Positions 44,447 through 54,054 are shown, counted from the stretch's first letter. The stretch: DNA of 64,000 nucleotides from Larkinella insperata (GCF_026248825.1 NZ_CP110973.1:1674001-1738000), one strand, 5' to 3'. Program-made: numbers and translations. The notes: a model not told the origin generated them from the letters alone.

Positions 44447-45977
44447 CGTCTTTGTACTTCCGAATCTGGTCTTTCAACTTATTCTTTAAATCCGCGGTAA
44501 TCGCTTCATATTCTTTAACACCGTACACATTCCGGAGTTCCTGCGGGTCTTTTTTCAGGTCATACAACTCCCAATACTCTTTCGGGCCGTAGAACCGCAC
44601 CAGCTTGTACTGGCTGGAACGCAGACCGACGTGCGGTGAAACGCGGTGGGGCTGCGGGTATTCGTAATAATGGTAGTAAGCTTCCTGACGCCAGTTGGTT
44701 TTCTGGCCTTTCAGCAGCGGCAGAAACGACTCGCCCTGAATCTCTTTGGGTATGGCCGTTCCGGTCAGGTTGAGCATCGTCGGTGCCCAGTCAATGTTAG
44801 AAACCAGTTCGGGTACTTTCGTACCGGGTTTGATAACGCCCGGGTAGCGAATCACAAACGGTGTTTTCAGCGACTCTTCGTAAATAAACCGTTTGTCGAA
44901 CCAGCCGTGTTCGCCCAGGTAAAAACCCTGATCGGACGCGTAAACGACCACGGTATTCTTCGCCAGCCCGGATTTATCCAGGTAATCGAGCACTTCGCCA
45001 ATGTTGCGGTCCAGCGAGTTGGCCGTTGCCAGGTAATCTTTCAAATACCGTTGGTACTTCCATTCCACCAGCGCCTTGCCACTCAGCTTTTTCTCGTCAA
45101 ACTCCTTGCTGATTTTGTTCTCGTAATAGTCGTAAAACGCTTTTTTCTCTTCGGGGGAGAACCGGTTGTAAACACCGCCTTTCTGGTAATCGGCGTGTAC
45201 TTTCAGGTCTTCTTTCAGGCGCATCGTTTTGTCGATGGTCATGTCCTGATTTCTGGCGGCATCGCGGTTTTCGTACTCGTCGTAGAACGACGCGGGCAGC
45301 GGAAAATTCACCTTATCGTACGCGCCCAGATCCCGGATGTCGGGCAGCCACTCGCGGTGCGTGGCTTTGTGACCCACCACCAGAAAGAACGGTTTTGACT
45401 TGTCCCGCCCATTCAGCCAGTCGAGCGACAGTTTGGTGGTTACGTTGGTGACGTACCCCGGATAGCGGGTTGTATCGCCCTGGCCATTGACGAAATCCGG
45501 GCTGTAGTAGTGGCCCTGACCGGGCAGCACGTTCAAGTAATCGAAGCCGTGCGGCAAGCTCCCCAGGTGCATTTTCCCGATCCAGGCGGTCTGGTAGCCG
45601 TTCTTCTGCAACTCTTCGGGAAATACCGGCTGGTTGATCTCAAACTTCCGTTCGTTGACCTTGTAGCCGTTCAGGTGGCTGTATTTTCCGGTCAGCAGGG
45701 TCGCCCGGCTGGGTCCGCAGATGGAATTGGTAACGACGTTATTGTAAAGAATAGCGCCTTCTCTGGCAATCCGGTCGATGTTCGGCGTTTTGGCCAGCTT
45801 GCTGCCGTAGGCACTGATGGCCTGATACGCGTGGTCGTCGGAAAAAATAAAAATCACATTGGGCCGGGTGGCCTGCTGTGTCTCGGGCTCCTTCGGGGTG
45901 TACCCCGGAACCGTTACGAGTACAGCCGCCAACACCGCTACGGCCCCCATTACACTTACGCCAATTCGTTTATTCAT
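44412..45977 (-). CDS. Sulfatase, N-acetylglucosamine-6-sulfatase-like
   Basis: 521 residues. Formylglycine motif CGPSR (C87-R91) in NSICGPSRATLLTGKY; calcium ligands D47-D48 in FSDDHAYQ and the later ASDQGFYLGEHGW. A signal or anchor segment (GVSVMGAVAVLAAVLVTVPG) directs export. The DQGFYLGEHGWFDKRFIYEE and TPFVIRYPG segments resemble the glucosamine-6-sulfatase and mucin-desulfating branch (S1_11-like), but the exact linkage attacked is not decided by sequence. Its start overlaps the stop of the preceding sulfatase by 4 bp (ATGA) and its end overlaps the FGE gene by 35 bp, so the three are translationally coupled. Confidence 0.92.
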   Translation of the reverse strand: MNKRIGVSVMGAVAVLAAVLVTVPGYTPKEPETQQATRPNVIFIFSDDHAYQAISAYGSKLAKTPNIDRIAREGAILYNNVVTNSICGPSRATLLTGKYSHLNGYKVNERKFEINQPVFPEELQKNGYQTAWIGKMHLGSLPHGFDYLNVLPGQGHYYSPDFVNGQGDTTRYPGYVTNVTTKLSLDWLNGRDKSKPFFLVVGHKATHREWLPDIRDLGAYDKVNFPLPASFYDEYENRDAARNQDMTIDKTMRLKEDLKVHADYQKGGVYNRFSPEEKKAFYDYYENKISKEFDEKKLSGKALVEWKYQRYLKDYLATANSLDRNIGEVLDYLDKSGLAKNTVVVYASDQGFYLGEHGWFDKRFIYEESLKTPFVIRYPGVIKPGTKVPELVSNIDWAPTMLNLTGTAIPKEIQGESFLPLLKGQKTNWRQEAYYHYYEYPQPHRVSPHVGLRSSQYKLVRFYGPKEYWELYDLKKDPQELRNVYGVKEYEAITADLKNKLKDQIRKYKDDEALKIVENGE

Positions 45978-47542
45978 TTCAGGTTACTGTTTACTTGCGT
46001 TACTGCCTCTTCCGGCCACAACACCGGTTTTCCGGTCGTTTTGAACGTGGGAAGCTGGGCGTTCCAGGTCTTCAACTGCTTAGTAAGCAGCAAAGCCAGT
46101 TGTTTTACTTTGTCGGGGTGCTGGGTTGCCCGGTTTTTTAGTTCACCAATATCATCGTTCAGGTTGTACAATTCCAGACCCGCGGTCCGGTGGTCGTAGA
46201 CTAGCTTCCAGTCGCCCTGCCGGATGGCGCTCGCCCAGTGCAACATCGGTCCTTCAGCGGCAATCCAGCGGTTTGGGTGGTGCCAAACCAGGGCGCGGGT
46301 GTCGTCTTTGCGCTTCGGATTTTTCAATAATGGCAAAAAGGACTTTCCATCAATTGATTGAACGGTTAACGGTTTCTGAACCCCCGCCATCTCCAGAATC
46401 GTCGGGAAAAAGTCTTCCACAATCACGTACTGTTCGACCACGCCCCCCGGTTTGACCACCCCCGGCCAGCGCACCAGCATCGGCTCCCGAATACCGCCTT
46501 CGTACACCGATCCTTTGCCCGCCCGCAGCGGCAGGTTGTGCGTGTGTTCGGTGCCACCCCGCTGGGGTTTGGTGCTCAGTCCGCCGTTGTCCGACATAAA
46601 AATAACCACGGTATTGTCCGCAAGCTGGCGCTCATCCAGGAAATTTAGCAGGTCACCCAGGCTTTTGTCCATCCCTTCCACCAGCGAGGCATACTTCGCT
46701 TCGATGCTGTCCAGACCCGCTTTTAAATAGTTATCGACAAACCGCGGATCGGCCATGATAGGCGTGTGAACAGCGTAATGTCCGAAATACAGAAAGAACG
46801 GCTGCTTGTCCTGAACCGGTTTTTCCAGTGCTTTGATGGCTTCCAGCGTCAGGGCTTCGCTCAGAAAAACGTCCTTGCCGTGGTAGGCTTCCAGCCCCGG
46901 AACGGCGTTGCGATTGGGCTTCCCGTTAACTGGGCGGTCGTACTTATCGGTGCCCAGGTAGCTGGCCGGGTGTCCGATTTCATTTCCACCAATATTCACC
47001 TGAAACCCCAGATTTTTTGGGTCCGAACCCGGTGTTCCCGCCGAGCCGAAGTGCGCCTTTCCCGTGTGAATGGTATAATAACCGTTCTGGCTCAACAGCG
47101 CGGGCAGTGGGGTTGCGTGGAAGGTATGCTCGACACCGGCCACCGGGCTTAACCCGTTGATGTTCCAGTCCACCGAATTCAGCGATGAGTCGGCAAAGTC
47201 GGTATTTTTATTCTTGTTCGGCGAGGTCCAGTGCGTAATCCGGCTGTGAGCCGCGTTGACTCCACTCAGCAGGCTTGTGCGGGTGGGCGTACAAACCGGC
47301 TGGGCGTAAGCATTCGTAAATTTCAGTCCCTCTTTCGCCAGCCGTTCCATGTTCGGCGTCCGGTACCGGCGGTTCAGGTCGGTAGCCTGCTTCCAGAACG
47401 GCACGGATGTATCCTGCCAGCCCATGTCATCGACCAGAAAAACGACGATGTTGGGCCGAGCCGGTTTCTGCGCCCAAAGACCGTTTGCGGCAACAACCAG
47501 CAAACCGATAAACAGCCGAATTGTCAATGAAAGTTTACGCAT
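45974..47542 (-). CDS. Sulfatase (arylsulfatase-like)
   Basis: 522 residues with signal peptide MRKLSLTIRLFIGLLVVAANGLWAQ. The formylglycine motif is CTPTR (C84-R88) in QPVCTPTRTSLLSG, a Cys-type site with Thr in the fourth position. Metal ligands D38-D39 (VDDMGWQD), DNGGLSTK near the C-terminal half and the KPFFLYFGHYAVHTPI-type segment, here QPFFLYFGHYAVHTPI, confirm the S1 fold. The subfamily differs from its neighbour, so the two enzymes probably remove sulfate from different positions or residues of one glycan. It lies 9 bp after susD-like and overlaps the next sulfatase by 4 bp. Confidence 0.93.
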   Translation of the reverse strand: MRKLSLTIRLFIGLLVVAANGLWAQKPARPNIVVFLVDDMGWQDTSVPFWKQATDLNRRYRTPNMERLAKEGLKFTNAYAQPVCTPTRTSLLSGVNAAHSRITHWTSPNKNKNTDFADSSLNSVDWNINGLSPVAGVEHTFHATPLPALLSQNGYYTIHTGKAHFGSAGTPGSDPKNLGFQVNIGGNEIGHPASYLGTDKYDRPVNGKPNRNAVPGLEAYHGKDVFLSEALTLEAIKALEKPVQDKQPFFLYFGHYAVHTPIMADPRFVDNYLKAGLDSIEAKYASLVEGMDKSLGDLLNFLDERQLADNTVVIFMSDNGGLSTKPQRGGTEHTHNLPLRAGKGSVYEGGIREPMLVRWPGVVKPGGVVEQYVIVEDFFPTILEMAGVQKPLTVQSIDGKSFLPLLKNPKRKDDTRALVWHHPNRWIAAEGPMLHWASAIRQGDWKLVYDHRTAGLELYNLNDDIGELKNRATQHPDKVKQLALLLTKQLKTWNAQLPTFKTTGKPVLWPEEAVTQVNSNLK

Positions 47543-47551
47543 TCTTTGCCC

Positions 47552-48973
47552 TTATTTATAGCCGTCATTCTGTTTTAAGTTCGGGTTGCGGTCAATTTCG
47601 CTTTGCGGCAACGGGAACAGAACCTGATGATCAAACGCGACTTTACCGCGCGCTTTGGCGTATTCAATAAACTTACCGTGCCGGATCAAATCCTGCCGAC
47701 GAAGTTCTTCCGAGAAAAACTCCCAGCCCCGCTCTTTCAGCAAGTGCGCCCGCAAGGCGTCTTTCGTGGTGAAATCGCCGAGCCTGAGCGCAGCTACCCC
47801 CGCCCGGGTCCGCACCTGGTTGATCAGGTCGATGGCTTCCTGCGTGGGGCCGTTCAGCTCGTTGAGCGCTTCCGCCCGGGTCAGCAAAATATCGGCGTAA
47901 CGGTACACCGGAAAATCGTTGCCCATCACCTCGCCGGTTGCGCTCAGGTCTTCCCTGAACTTAAAGCTACGAACATCATCGGTTCCGAGCTTGATAATTT
48001 TTCCGTTAACGTCCTCGTATTCCGTAATAATGGCCTGCCGCCGTTGGTCCGCGGGATCAAAGGTATTATAAAAACCCGACAGCGTTTTGAGCTGCGTCGC
48101 GTAGTTGGTCTTGGGTGCCGTCCTGAATTTGTAGTTCGGCGGGGCCGCGTGGGGGAGGTAATTGTCGCCCAGACCCGGTTGCGCCAGACTAGGCCGGATG
48201 TAGATAAACTCGCTGTTTTTCTCGTTGGCAATGTCGAACAGGTCCGTGCGGTTCGGGCCGTTGAACAACTGATAAACATTCAGGTCGATGACCTTTTTGG
48301 CGGTTTCGGCGGTTGCCTGCCACTTCTTGTTGTTCAGGTGAAACCGCGTGAGGAGCGACAAAGCCGCTCCTTTGGTTGCCCGGCCGTATTGCGTTGCGAC
48401 GGTCGGTAAAATGTCCGCGACGGCTTTGAATTCCGTTTCGACGAAATTGACAAACTCTTCTTTGGCCGCGCGGCTGGGCCGGTCGTCGCTGCTGGTGACG
48501 CTGCTCGTAATCAGCGGAACCGGCCCGAACAATTCGTACAAGGTCTGGTAGGCGCTGGCCCGCAGAAACCGCGCTTCGGACAGGATTTGTGCCTTGCGGT
48601 TTTCGTTCATCGCAATGGCGGGCACCTGATCCAGAATCAGATTGGTCCGGTAAATGGTGCGATAATGCAACGACCAGGCGGTTTCGAAAAACTCGTGGGC
48701 GGCATTCCAGGTAAAATCTTCCAGCGGCTGGGCCAGACTCCGCAAACCGCCTTCCCGGTCAATCAGCAGGTCGGTGTTAACCTCGGCCAGCAGCAGGTAA
48801 TTTCGGAAACCCCGGCGCTGCTCCACCGCATACGCCGAGTTCAGCAAGCCTTCGGCATCGTCGGCTTTCTGGAAAAAATTGTTGGGACCGAAAGCCGAAT
48901 ACACTTCCTCTTCCAGCGGGTTGGCGCAACCCGTCAACAGGCCAATCAGGGCTACATAGAGTATCTTTTTCAT
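47552..48973 (-). CDS. SusD/RagB-family surface glycan-binding lipoprotein
   Basis: 473 residues. Lipoprotein signal MKKILYVALIGLLTGC with the lipid-carrying cysteine at about residue 16. The mature protein has the SusD TPR-like N-terminal fold (DDAEGLLNSAYAVEQRRGFR, YRTIYRTNLILDQVPAIAMN) and the C-terminal signature NELNGPTQEAIDLINQVRTRAGV with FFSEELRRQDLIRHG. SusD proteins lid the SusC barrel and bind oligosaccharide at the surface. Encoded 12 bp after the SusC-like gene; together they define a transport complex for the sulfated glycan processed by the downstream enzymes. Confidence 0.95.
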   Translation of the reverse strand: MKKILYVALIGLLTGCANPLEEEVYSAFGPNNFFQKADDAEGLLNSAYAVEQRRGFRNYLLLAEVNTDLLIDREGGLRSLAQPLEDFTWNAAHEFFETAWSLHYRTIYRTNLILDQVPAIAMNENRKAQILSEARFLRASAYQTLYELFGPVPLITSSVTSSDDRPSRAAKEEFVNFVETEFKAVADILPTVATQYGRATKGAALSLLTRFHLNNKKWQATAETAKKVIDLNVYQLFNGPNRTDLFDIANEKNSEFIYIRPSLAQPGLGDNYLPHAAPPNYKFRTAPKTNYATQLKTLSGFYNTFDPADQRRQAIITEYEDVNGKIIKLGTDDVRSFKFREDLSATGEVMGNDFPVYRYADILLTRAEALNELNGPTQEAIDLINQVRTRAGVAALRLGDFTTKDALRAHLLKERGWEFFSEELRRQDLIRHGKFIEYAKARGKVAFDHQVLFPLPQSEIDRNPNLKQNDGYK

Positions 48974-48985
48974 CGAAGTTCGTGA

Positions 48986-51900
48986 TTAAAAATTAAGGTT
49001 CAGGCCCAGCGTGTAGGTTCTCGTCAGCGGATAGGCGTTGTAATCCGCCCGGACGTTCGACGTACCGAACGCGCTCACTTCGGGATCAGAGCCGGTGTAT
49101 TTTGTAAGGGTGAACAGGTTTTGCCCCGTCACGTAAAGCTGGGCGCTCCGGATGGCTTTCAGCCTCGTAACTGGGATGTTGTACCCGAGTTGAACGTTTC
49201 TCAGCCGAATGAACGAAGCATCTTCCACGGCCCGGCTGTTGATGTTGGTGGCGTAGGCCACTTTCGGCGGAATGCCGGACGAGTTGGCGTTCGTCGGGTT
49301 GGTGGGGGTCCAGCGGTCGGTGTAAGACTCCGCCAACCGGTTGCGCCGGAACGAGATCGGATTTTCGGATTCGGTGCGGTTCAGGTTGAAAACGCTGCTG
49401 CCCTGGACGCCCTGCAAAAAGAACGACAACGTCAGCGGGCCGTACGAGAAGTCGTTGTTGAAGCCGAAGGTATAATCCGGGAACGGCGAACCCAGGATGG
49501 TCCGGTCGGCGGTGGTGATCTGGCCGTCGCCGTTCACGTCGCGATACCGGTAGTCGCCGGGGTTGGCCAGCGGCTGCGGGGAGGATTTAATGTTGTCGCC
49601 CAACTGATACACGCCGTCAATCACATACCCAAAAAACGAGTTGAGCGGATAACCCTTCTGAATGATGCTGAAATCTTTCGAGAAACCGGCTTCACCCTGC
49701 AAAATATACGGCAGCCCCGCCAGATCGGTTACTTCGTTGCGAATAATCGAGAAATTGACCGACGAGCGCCAGGTGAACGGTTTCTGGATGTTAATAGTAT
49801 TCAGCGTGATTTCCAGCCCGTTGTTTTTCATCCCGCCCACGTTTTTGAAGGTCGTTGAAAAACCGGTTGTGCGCGGAACGGGTAGTTGCAGCAACAGGTC
49901 CCGCGTGTCTTTGTGGAAATAGTCGATGGAACCCGTCAGGCGGTTGCCAAACAAACCAAAATCGACGCCGAGGTCAAGCTGGGCGGTGGTTTCCCACTTG
50001 AGGTCGGGGTTGGGGAGCTGCGTAGTCGAGACCCCCACGTACGAAACCCCGTCGAAAATGGCGTTGCCCTGTGGCCCCAACAACACCAGCGATTTATAAC
50101 TACCAATGTCCTGATTACCCGTCAACCCGTAGCTGCCGCGCAGTTTCAGGTCCGACAACACCGTTACCGCTTTCAGGAACTCTTCTTCCTTGATCCGCCA
50201 GCCGAGCGCTACCGAGGGAAAAAAACCGAATTTGTTGTTCTGCCCAAACCGCGACGAACCGTCGGCCCGGAACGAAGCCGTGAGCAGGTATTTGTCCAGC
50301 AAATTGTAGTTCACCCGCCCCAGATACGATTGCAACTGATTCTGATTCCGGCCCGAACCCACGTCAAACGTCGTGCGGGCACCGGCTGCGAGGTTGTTGG
50401 ACAGCAGCGCGTCCGACGAGAAGTTCTGCGACCCCGCCCCCACGTAATCATTCTGGAACTGCTGATACGTGTAACCGCCCAGCACTTCAAGCCGGTGAGC
50501 CTCGTTGAAGGTTTTACTATACCGGGCCGTCAATTCGAGCAGGTAGTTGCTGGCGTTGCTGACCTGCACATCGGCAATTCCGTTGGTGGCCTGCCCGCGC
50601 CGGGTCTGACGCGAAATGTAGCTGTCGCGCCGGGCGCTCTGGCGGTCGGTTCCGGCGTTGAGTTTCACCGAGAGTTCGGGCAAAATAAAGTATTCGGCAA
50701 AGAGGTTACCGAAGGTCCGGTTGGTTTCGGCCACGTCTTTTACTTCGTTCGCCAGCGCCACCGGGTTTTCGAGGTTCACGATGAGCGTCTGGGCGTAATT
50801 GCCGTTGGCGTCCCGGATGGGCAGCGTCGGGTCCTGGAAAATGGCGGTATTGACCACCCCGGCCCCTTCGTTGATGCTGACGCCGTTCGGCACAAAATCG
50901 TCTTTCACCAGGCTGGTGTTCAGGTTCAGGCCAAACTTGAATTTGTCGTCGTTGTAAGTCAGGTTGGCCCGACCGATGTATTTTTTGATACCCGAACTGA
51001 TGATGACGCCCTTCTGATCGTAAAAATTAGCCGATGCGTAATAGTTGAATTTATCCTGACCGCCCGAGAACGCCAGCTGGTGGTTGCGCGTGTAGCCGGG
51101 GCGGTAAATTTCTTTCTGCCAGTTGGTTCCGGCTCCGATGGCGGCAATTTGTTCAGCCGTAAATTCCGGGGCCAGTCCCTGATCTTTTTTCAGGTCGTTC
51201 AGCAGGCTGACGTACTGCTGCGTGTTCAGCATCGGAATGGTTTTGGTCACATTCTGAAAAGCCGTGTAGGCGTTGTAATTGACTTTCAGCTTGCCTTTGG
51301 TTCCTTTTTTCGTCGTCACCAGAATGACCCCGTTGGCCCCCCGCGAGCCGTAAATGGCCGTCGCTGATGCATCTTTGAGCACTTCAATGGACTCAATATC
51401 GGCCGGGTTCAGTGCGTTCAGCGGGTTGCGAACCGCCCCATCGGTGGTGACCGGCGAGTTGGGCACAACGGGTGAATTGTCGATGGGCAGACCGTCAATG
51501 ACGTACAGCGGCTCGTTGTTGGCGTTGATGGAGTTGGCCCCCCGGATGCGAATGCTCACTCCCCCGCCGGGTTCGGCGCTGGCCTGCGTGATCTGTACCC
51601 CGGCGGCCCGGCCCGCAATGAGTTGATCCACCGACGTCTGAACGCCTTTGTTAAACTCCTTCGAATCCAGTGAGCTTACGGCGCCAGTCAGGTCACTTTT
51701 CTTCTGGGTACCGTACCCCACCACCACTACTTCGTTCAGTTGCCGGGTGTCGACGATGAGCTTCACGTCGAGCTGGCTTTTGCTGTTGACCGACACTTCC
51801 TGTCGGATGAAGCCTACGCCCGAGAACACCAGCACGGCATTCGGGGCCGCCTGAATCTGGTAGTTACCTTCCGCGTCGGTGACGGTTCCCTGCGTCGTGT

Positions 51901-52066
51901 TTTTGATCAGCACGTTGATGCCAGGAATACCGTTCCGGTCGTCTTCGGAAGTTACTTTTCCTTTCACCGGGCTTTGCGAATAACCCGCTACCTGGAGGAA
52001 AATGAAAAAAGCCGAGAGCAGCCGAAAGCCAGCTTTCTGATTGGTAATATGGTACAGGTATTTCAT
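48986..52066 (-). CDS. SusC/RagA-family TonB-dependent outer-membrane transporter
   Basis: 1026 residues. Signal peptide (GFRLLSAFFIFLQVAGYSQ), an N-terminal CarboxypepD_reg-like domain (VKGKVTSEDDRNGIPGINVL), the SusC signature RQLNEVVVVGYGTQKKSDLT (TonB-box region), a plug with GANSINANNEPLYVIDGLPI and ATAIYGSRGANGVILVTTKK, then a 22-strand barrel ending in TYTLGLNLNF with C-terminal Phe. It imports glycan fragments powered by TonB-ExbBD. First gene of the operon; no hybrid two-component or ECF regulator is adjacent. Confidence 0.96.
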   Translation of the reverse strand: MKYLYHITNQKAGFRLLSAFFIFLQVAGYSQSPVKGKVTSEDDRNGIPGINVLIKNTTQGTVTDAEGNYQIQAAPNAVLVFSGVGFIRQEVSVNSKSQLDVKLIVDTRQLNEVVVVGYGTQKKSDLTGAVSSLDSKEFNKGVQTSVDQLIAGRAAGVQITQASAEPGGGVSIRIRGANSINANNEPLYVIDGLPIDNSPVVPNSPVTTDGAVRNPLNALNPADIESIEVLKDASATAIYGSRGANGVILVTTKKGTKGKLKVNYNAYTAFQNVTKTIPMLNTQQYVSLLNDLKKDQGLAPEFTAEQIAAIGAGTNWQKEIYRPGYTRNHQLAFSGGQDKFNYYASANFYDQKGVIISSGIKKYIGRANLTYNDDKFKFGLNLNTSLVKDDFVPNGVSINEGAGVVNTAIFQDPTLPIRDANGNYAQTLIVNLENPVALANEVKDVAETNRTFGNLFAEYFILPELSVKLNAGTDRQSARRDSYISRQTRRGQATNGIADVQVSNASNYLLELTARYSKTFNEAHRLEVLGGYTYQQFQNDYVGAGSQNFSSDALLSNNLAAGARTTFDVGSGRNQNQLQSYLGRVNYNLLDKYLLTASFRADGSSRFGQNNKFGFFPSVALGWRIKEEEFLKAVTVLSDLKLRGSYGLTGNQDIGSYKSLVLLGPQGNAIFDGVSYVGVSTTQLPNPDLKWETTAQLDLGVDFGLFGNRLTGSIDYFHKDTRDLLLQLPVPRTTGFSTTFKNVGGMKNNGLEITLNTINIQKPFTWRSSVNFSIIRNEVTDLAGLPYILQGEAGFSKDFSIIQKGYPLNSFFGYVIDGVYQLGDNIKSSPQPLANPGDYRYRDVNGDGQITTADRTILGSPFPDYTFGFNNDFSYGPLTLSFFLQGVQGSSVFNLNRTESENPISFRRNRLAESYTDRWTPTNPTNANSSGIPPKVAYATNINSRAVEDASFIRLRNVQLGYNIPVTRLKAIRSAQLYVTGQNLFTLTKYTGSDPEVSAFGTSNVRADYNAYPLTRTYTLGLNLNF

Positions 52067-52566
52067 GGAGGGTTTATGTTTGCAGGTATATTTGATTAAA
52101 TCCAGAGATTTAGAAGATTAATAAGAACGAGTAGAAACCGCTTTGGCATTCCCAAAACGTCAACCGATCAAATAAGAAAGTAAATCAACAACAGCAACAA
52201 CAACCGGAAGCGAATAGGGTTGTTGAAAAAGGGCCATCAACAGGTGCGGACGGTCTAGCGTCCCGCCGGAAAGGTCTGTTTAAAAGCGTAGAATTTTTCA
52301 TGATGCAGGCTCCAGCTAACCGTGAAATCAAATTCTTGTTATTCCAGCAACTTAGTGGAGTAACAAAGGAATAGGATGCCACAAACAAAACCAACACTTC
52401 CCCGGGAAAAATGTGGATAAACCAATACATTGTTTGCATTGTGCAAATCCCGAGGCTTTGGGCGGCCAAAAAAATATTTCGCAGAGCTTAGCGGAGGGCA
52501 TCAGAGAAGAGATCAAAGGCTTCGCTAAGCGTTAGAAACCGTTACGATACAACCAACAAACCAACC
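52067..52566. other. Intergenic region upstream of the SusC-like gene
   Basis: 500 bp, A/T-rich, without a convincing gene; a 94-codon minus-strand frame at 52185-52469 lacks coding character. It must carry the operon promoter, but no full TAnnTTTG match was found near the susC-like start. An 8-bp inverted repeat GCTTAGCG (52486-52493) and CGCTAAGC (52523-52530) with a 29-nt spacer lies near the right end. A CAACAGCAACAACAAC tract occurs at about 52186-52203. Confidence 0.5.
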
Positions 52567-53994
52567 GTGTATACAACTGATTTTGACGCCGTTGTCGTCG
52601 GTTCCGGTCCGAATGGGCTGGCGGCTGCCATCACCCTGCAACAAACCGGGCTGTCGGTGTTGGTGCTGGAGGGAAAACCGACCATCGGCGGGGGGGTGCG
52701 TTCGGCGGAGTTAACGCGGCCCGGTTTTGTGCATGACGTCTGCTCGGCCATCCATCCCCTGGCGATCAACTCGCCTTTTTTCCGGACACTGCCACTCGCC
52801 GATCACGGATTGACGTATATCGAGCCACCCGTGGCGGCTGCCCACCCGTTCGACGACGGCACGGCGGCCATCCTGACCCGGTCGCTGGAAGAAACCGCCC
52901 GGCTGCTGGGCGCGGACGAATCGGCGTACCTGGACTTGTTTAAACCGCTCGTTGACCTCTGGCCCCGCATCGACGCCGACGTGCTGGGGCCGTTGACGTT
53001 TCCGAAGCACCCCGTCGATTTTGCGCGTTTCGGGCTCAACGCCTTACCCCCTTCGACCTGGCTGGCCCAACGGTTTAAAACCAGACAGGCCAAAGGACTC
53101 TGGGCGGGCATGGCGGCTCACTCCATTCAGCCGTTGTCGAACGTGGCCACGTCGGCCATGGGCATTGTGCTGATGCTGTCGGCCCATGTGGGGGGCTGGC
53201 CGTTGCCAAAGGGCGGTTCGCAGCAGATTGCCAACGCCCTGGCCTCCTATTTCCGGTCGCTGGGCGGCACAATTGAAACAAACCAGTATGTTACTTCGCT
53301 GGGCCAGTTGCCCTCGGCAAAAGCGATTGTGTTTGATGTAACGCCCCGGCAACTGCTGCAAATCGCCGGGCACCGGTTTTCCGCGCTTTACCGATGGCAA
53401 TTAAAACGGTACCGCTACGGAATGGGAGTTTTCAAAATCGACTGGGCGCTGGATGGACCGGTTCCGTTTACCGCTGAACGCTGCCGTCAGGCCGGGACGG
53501 TTCATCTGGGCAACACGCTGGAAGAAATTGCCAACTCCGAACGACGGACCGCCCAGGGGCACCATCCCGAACGGCCGTATGTCCTGCTGGCTCAGCAAAG
53601 CCTGTTTGACGAAACCCGGGCGCCAGCGGGTCAACACACGGCCTGGGCGTATTGCCACATCCCCAACGGTTCGGAAAGAGATATGACCGAGACCATTGAA
53701 AAGCAGGTCGAACGGTTTGCTCCCGGTTTTCGCGACCGGATTCTGGCCCGGCACACGATGAACCCGGCCCAGATGGAAGCGTACAATCCGAACTACATCG
53801 GGGGCGACATCAACGGCGGCATTATCGACATTGGCCAGTTGTTTACCCGGCCCGCCCTGCGCTGGTCGCCCTACCGGACCTCCGCCAAAGGACTTTATAT
53901 CTGTTCCTCTTCTACCCCACCGGGGGGTGGGGTTCACGGCATGTGCGGGTATCACGCGGCCCAGCGGGTGTTGAAAGATGTGTTTGGCCGGTAA
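52567..53994 (+). CDS. FAD-dependent oxidoreductase, phytoene desaturase/NAD(P)-FAD oxidoreductase type
   Basis: 475 residues beginning at a GTG (52567); no in-frame ATG lies nearby and the N-terminal dinucleotide motif starts almost at once (FDAVVVGSGPNGLAAAITL). The C-terminal FAD-binding segment is LFTRPALRWSPYRTSAKGLY, followed by CSSSTPPGGGVHGMCGYHAA, the CrtI/amine-oxidase C-terminal signature. The length suits the CrtI-like/FAD oxidoreductase family common in Bacteroidota. No carotenoid genes are nearby, so the substrate is open; fatty acyl or isoprenoid saturation or desaturation are alternatives. A stand-alone gene. Confidence 0.9.
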   Translation: MYTTDFDAVVVGSGPNGLAAAITLQQTGLSVLVLEGKPTIGGGVRSAELTRPGFVHDVCSAIHPLAINSPFFRTLPLADHGLTYIEPPVAAAHPFDDGTAAILTRSLEETARLLGADESAYLDLFKPLVDLWPRIDADVLGPLTFPKHPVDFARFGLNALPPSTWLAQRFKTRQAKGLWAGMAAHSIQPLSNVATSAMGIVLMLSAHVGGWPLPKGGSQQIANALASYFRSLGGTIETNQYVTSLGQLPSAKAIVFDVTPRQLLQIAGHRFSALYRWQLKRYRYGMGVFKIDWALDGPVPFTAERCRQAGTVHLGNTLEEIANSERRTAQGHHPERPYVLLAQQSLFDETRAPAGQHTAWAYCHIPNGSERDMTETIEKQVERFAPGFRDRILARHTMNPAQMEAYNPNYIGGDINGGIIDIGQLFTRPALRWSPYRTSAKGLYICSSSTPPGGGVHGMCGYHAAQRVLKDVFGR

Positions 53995-54054
53995 TTCCGT
54001 TTTTCTCCCTATCTTGGCTATTTCATCAACTCATCACCGCCCGTTAACCCGGCC

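Noticed and set aside
49886..51367. 493-codon plus-strand frame opposite the SusC-like gene
   Set aside because: Very long but Val/Arg/Gln-rich and without motifs; the opposite strand is an undoubted TonB-dependent receptor.
52185..52469. 94-codon minus-strand frame upstream of the SusC-like gene
   Set aside because: Ends in a run of cysteines from a GCA/ACA-type low-complexity tract, has no domain or normal composition, and lies in an A/T-rich promoter region.
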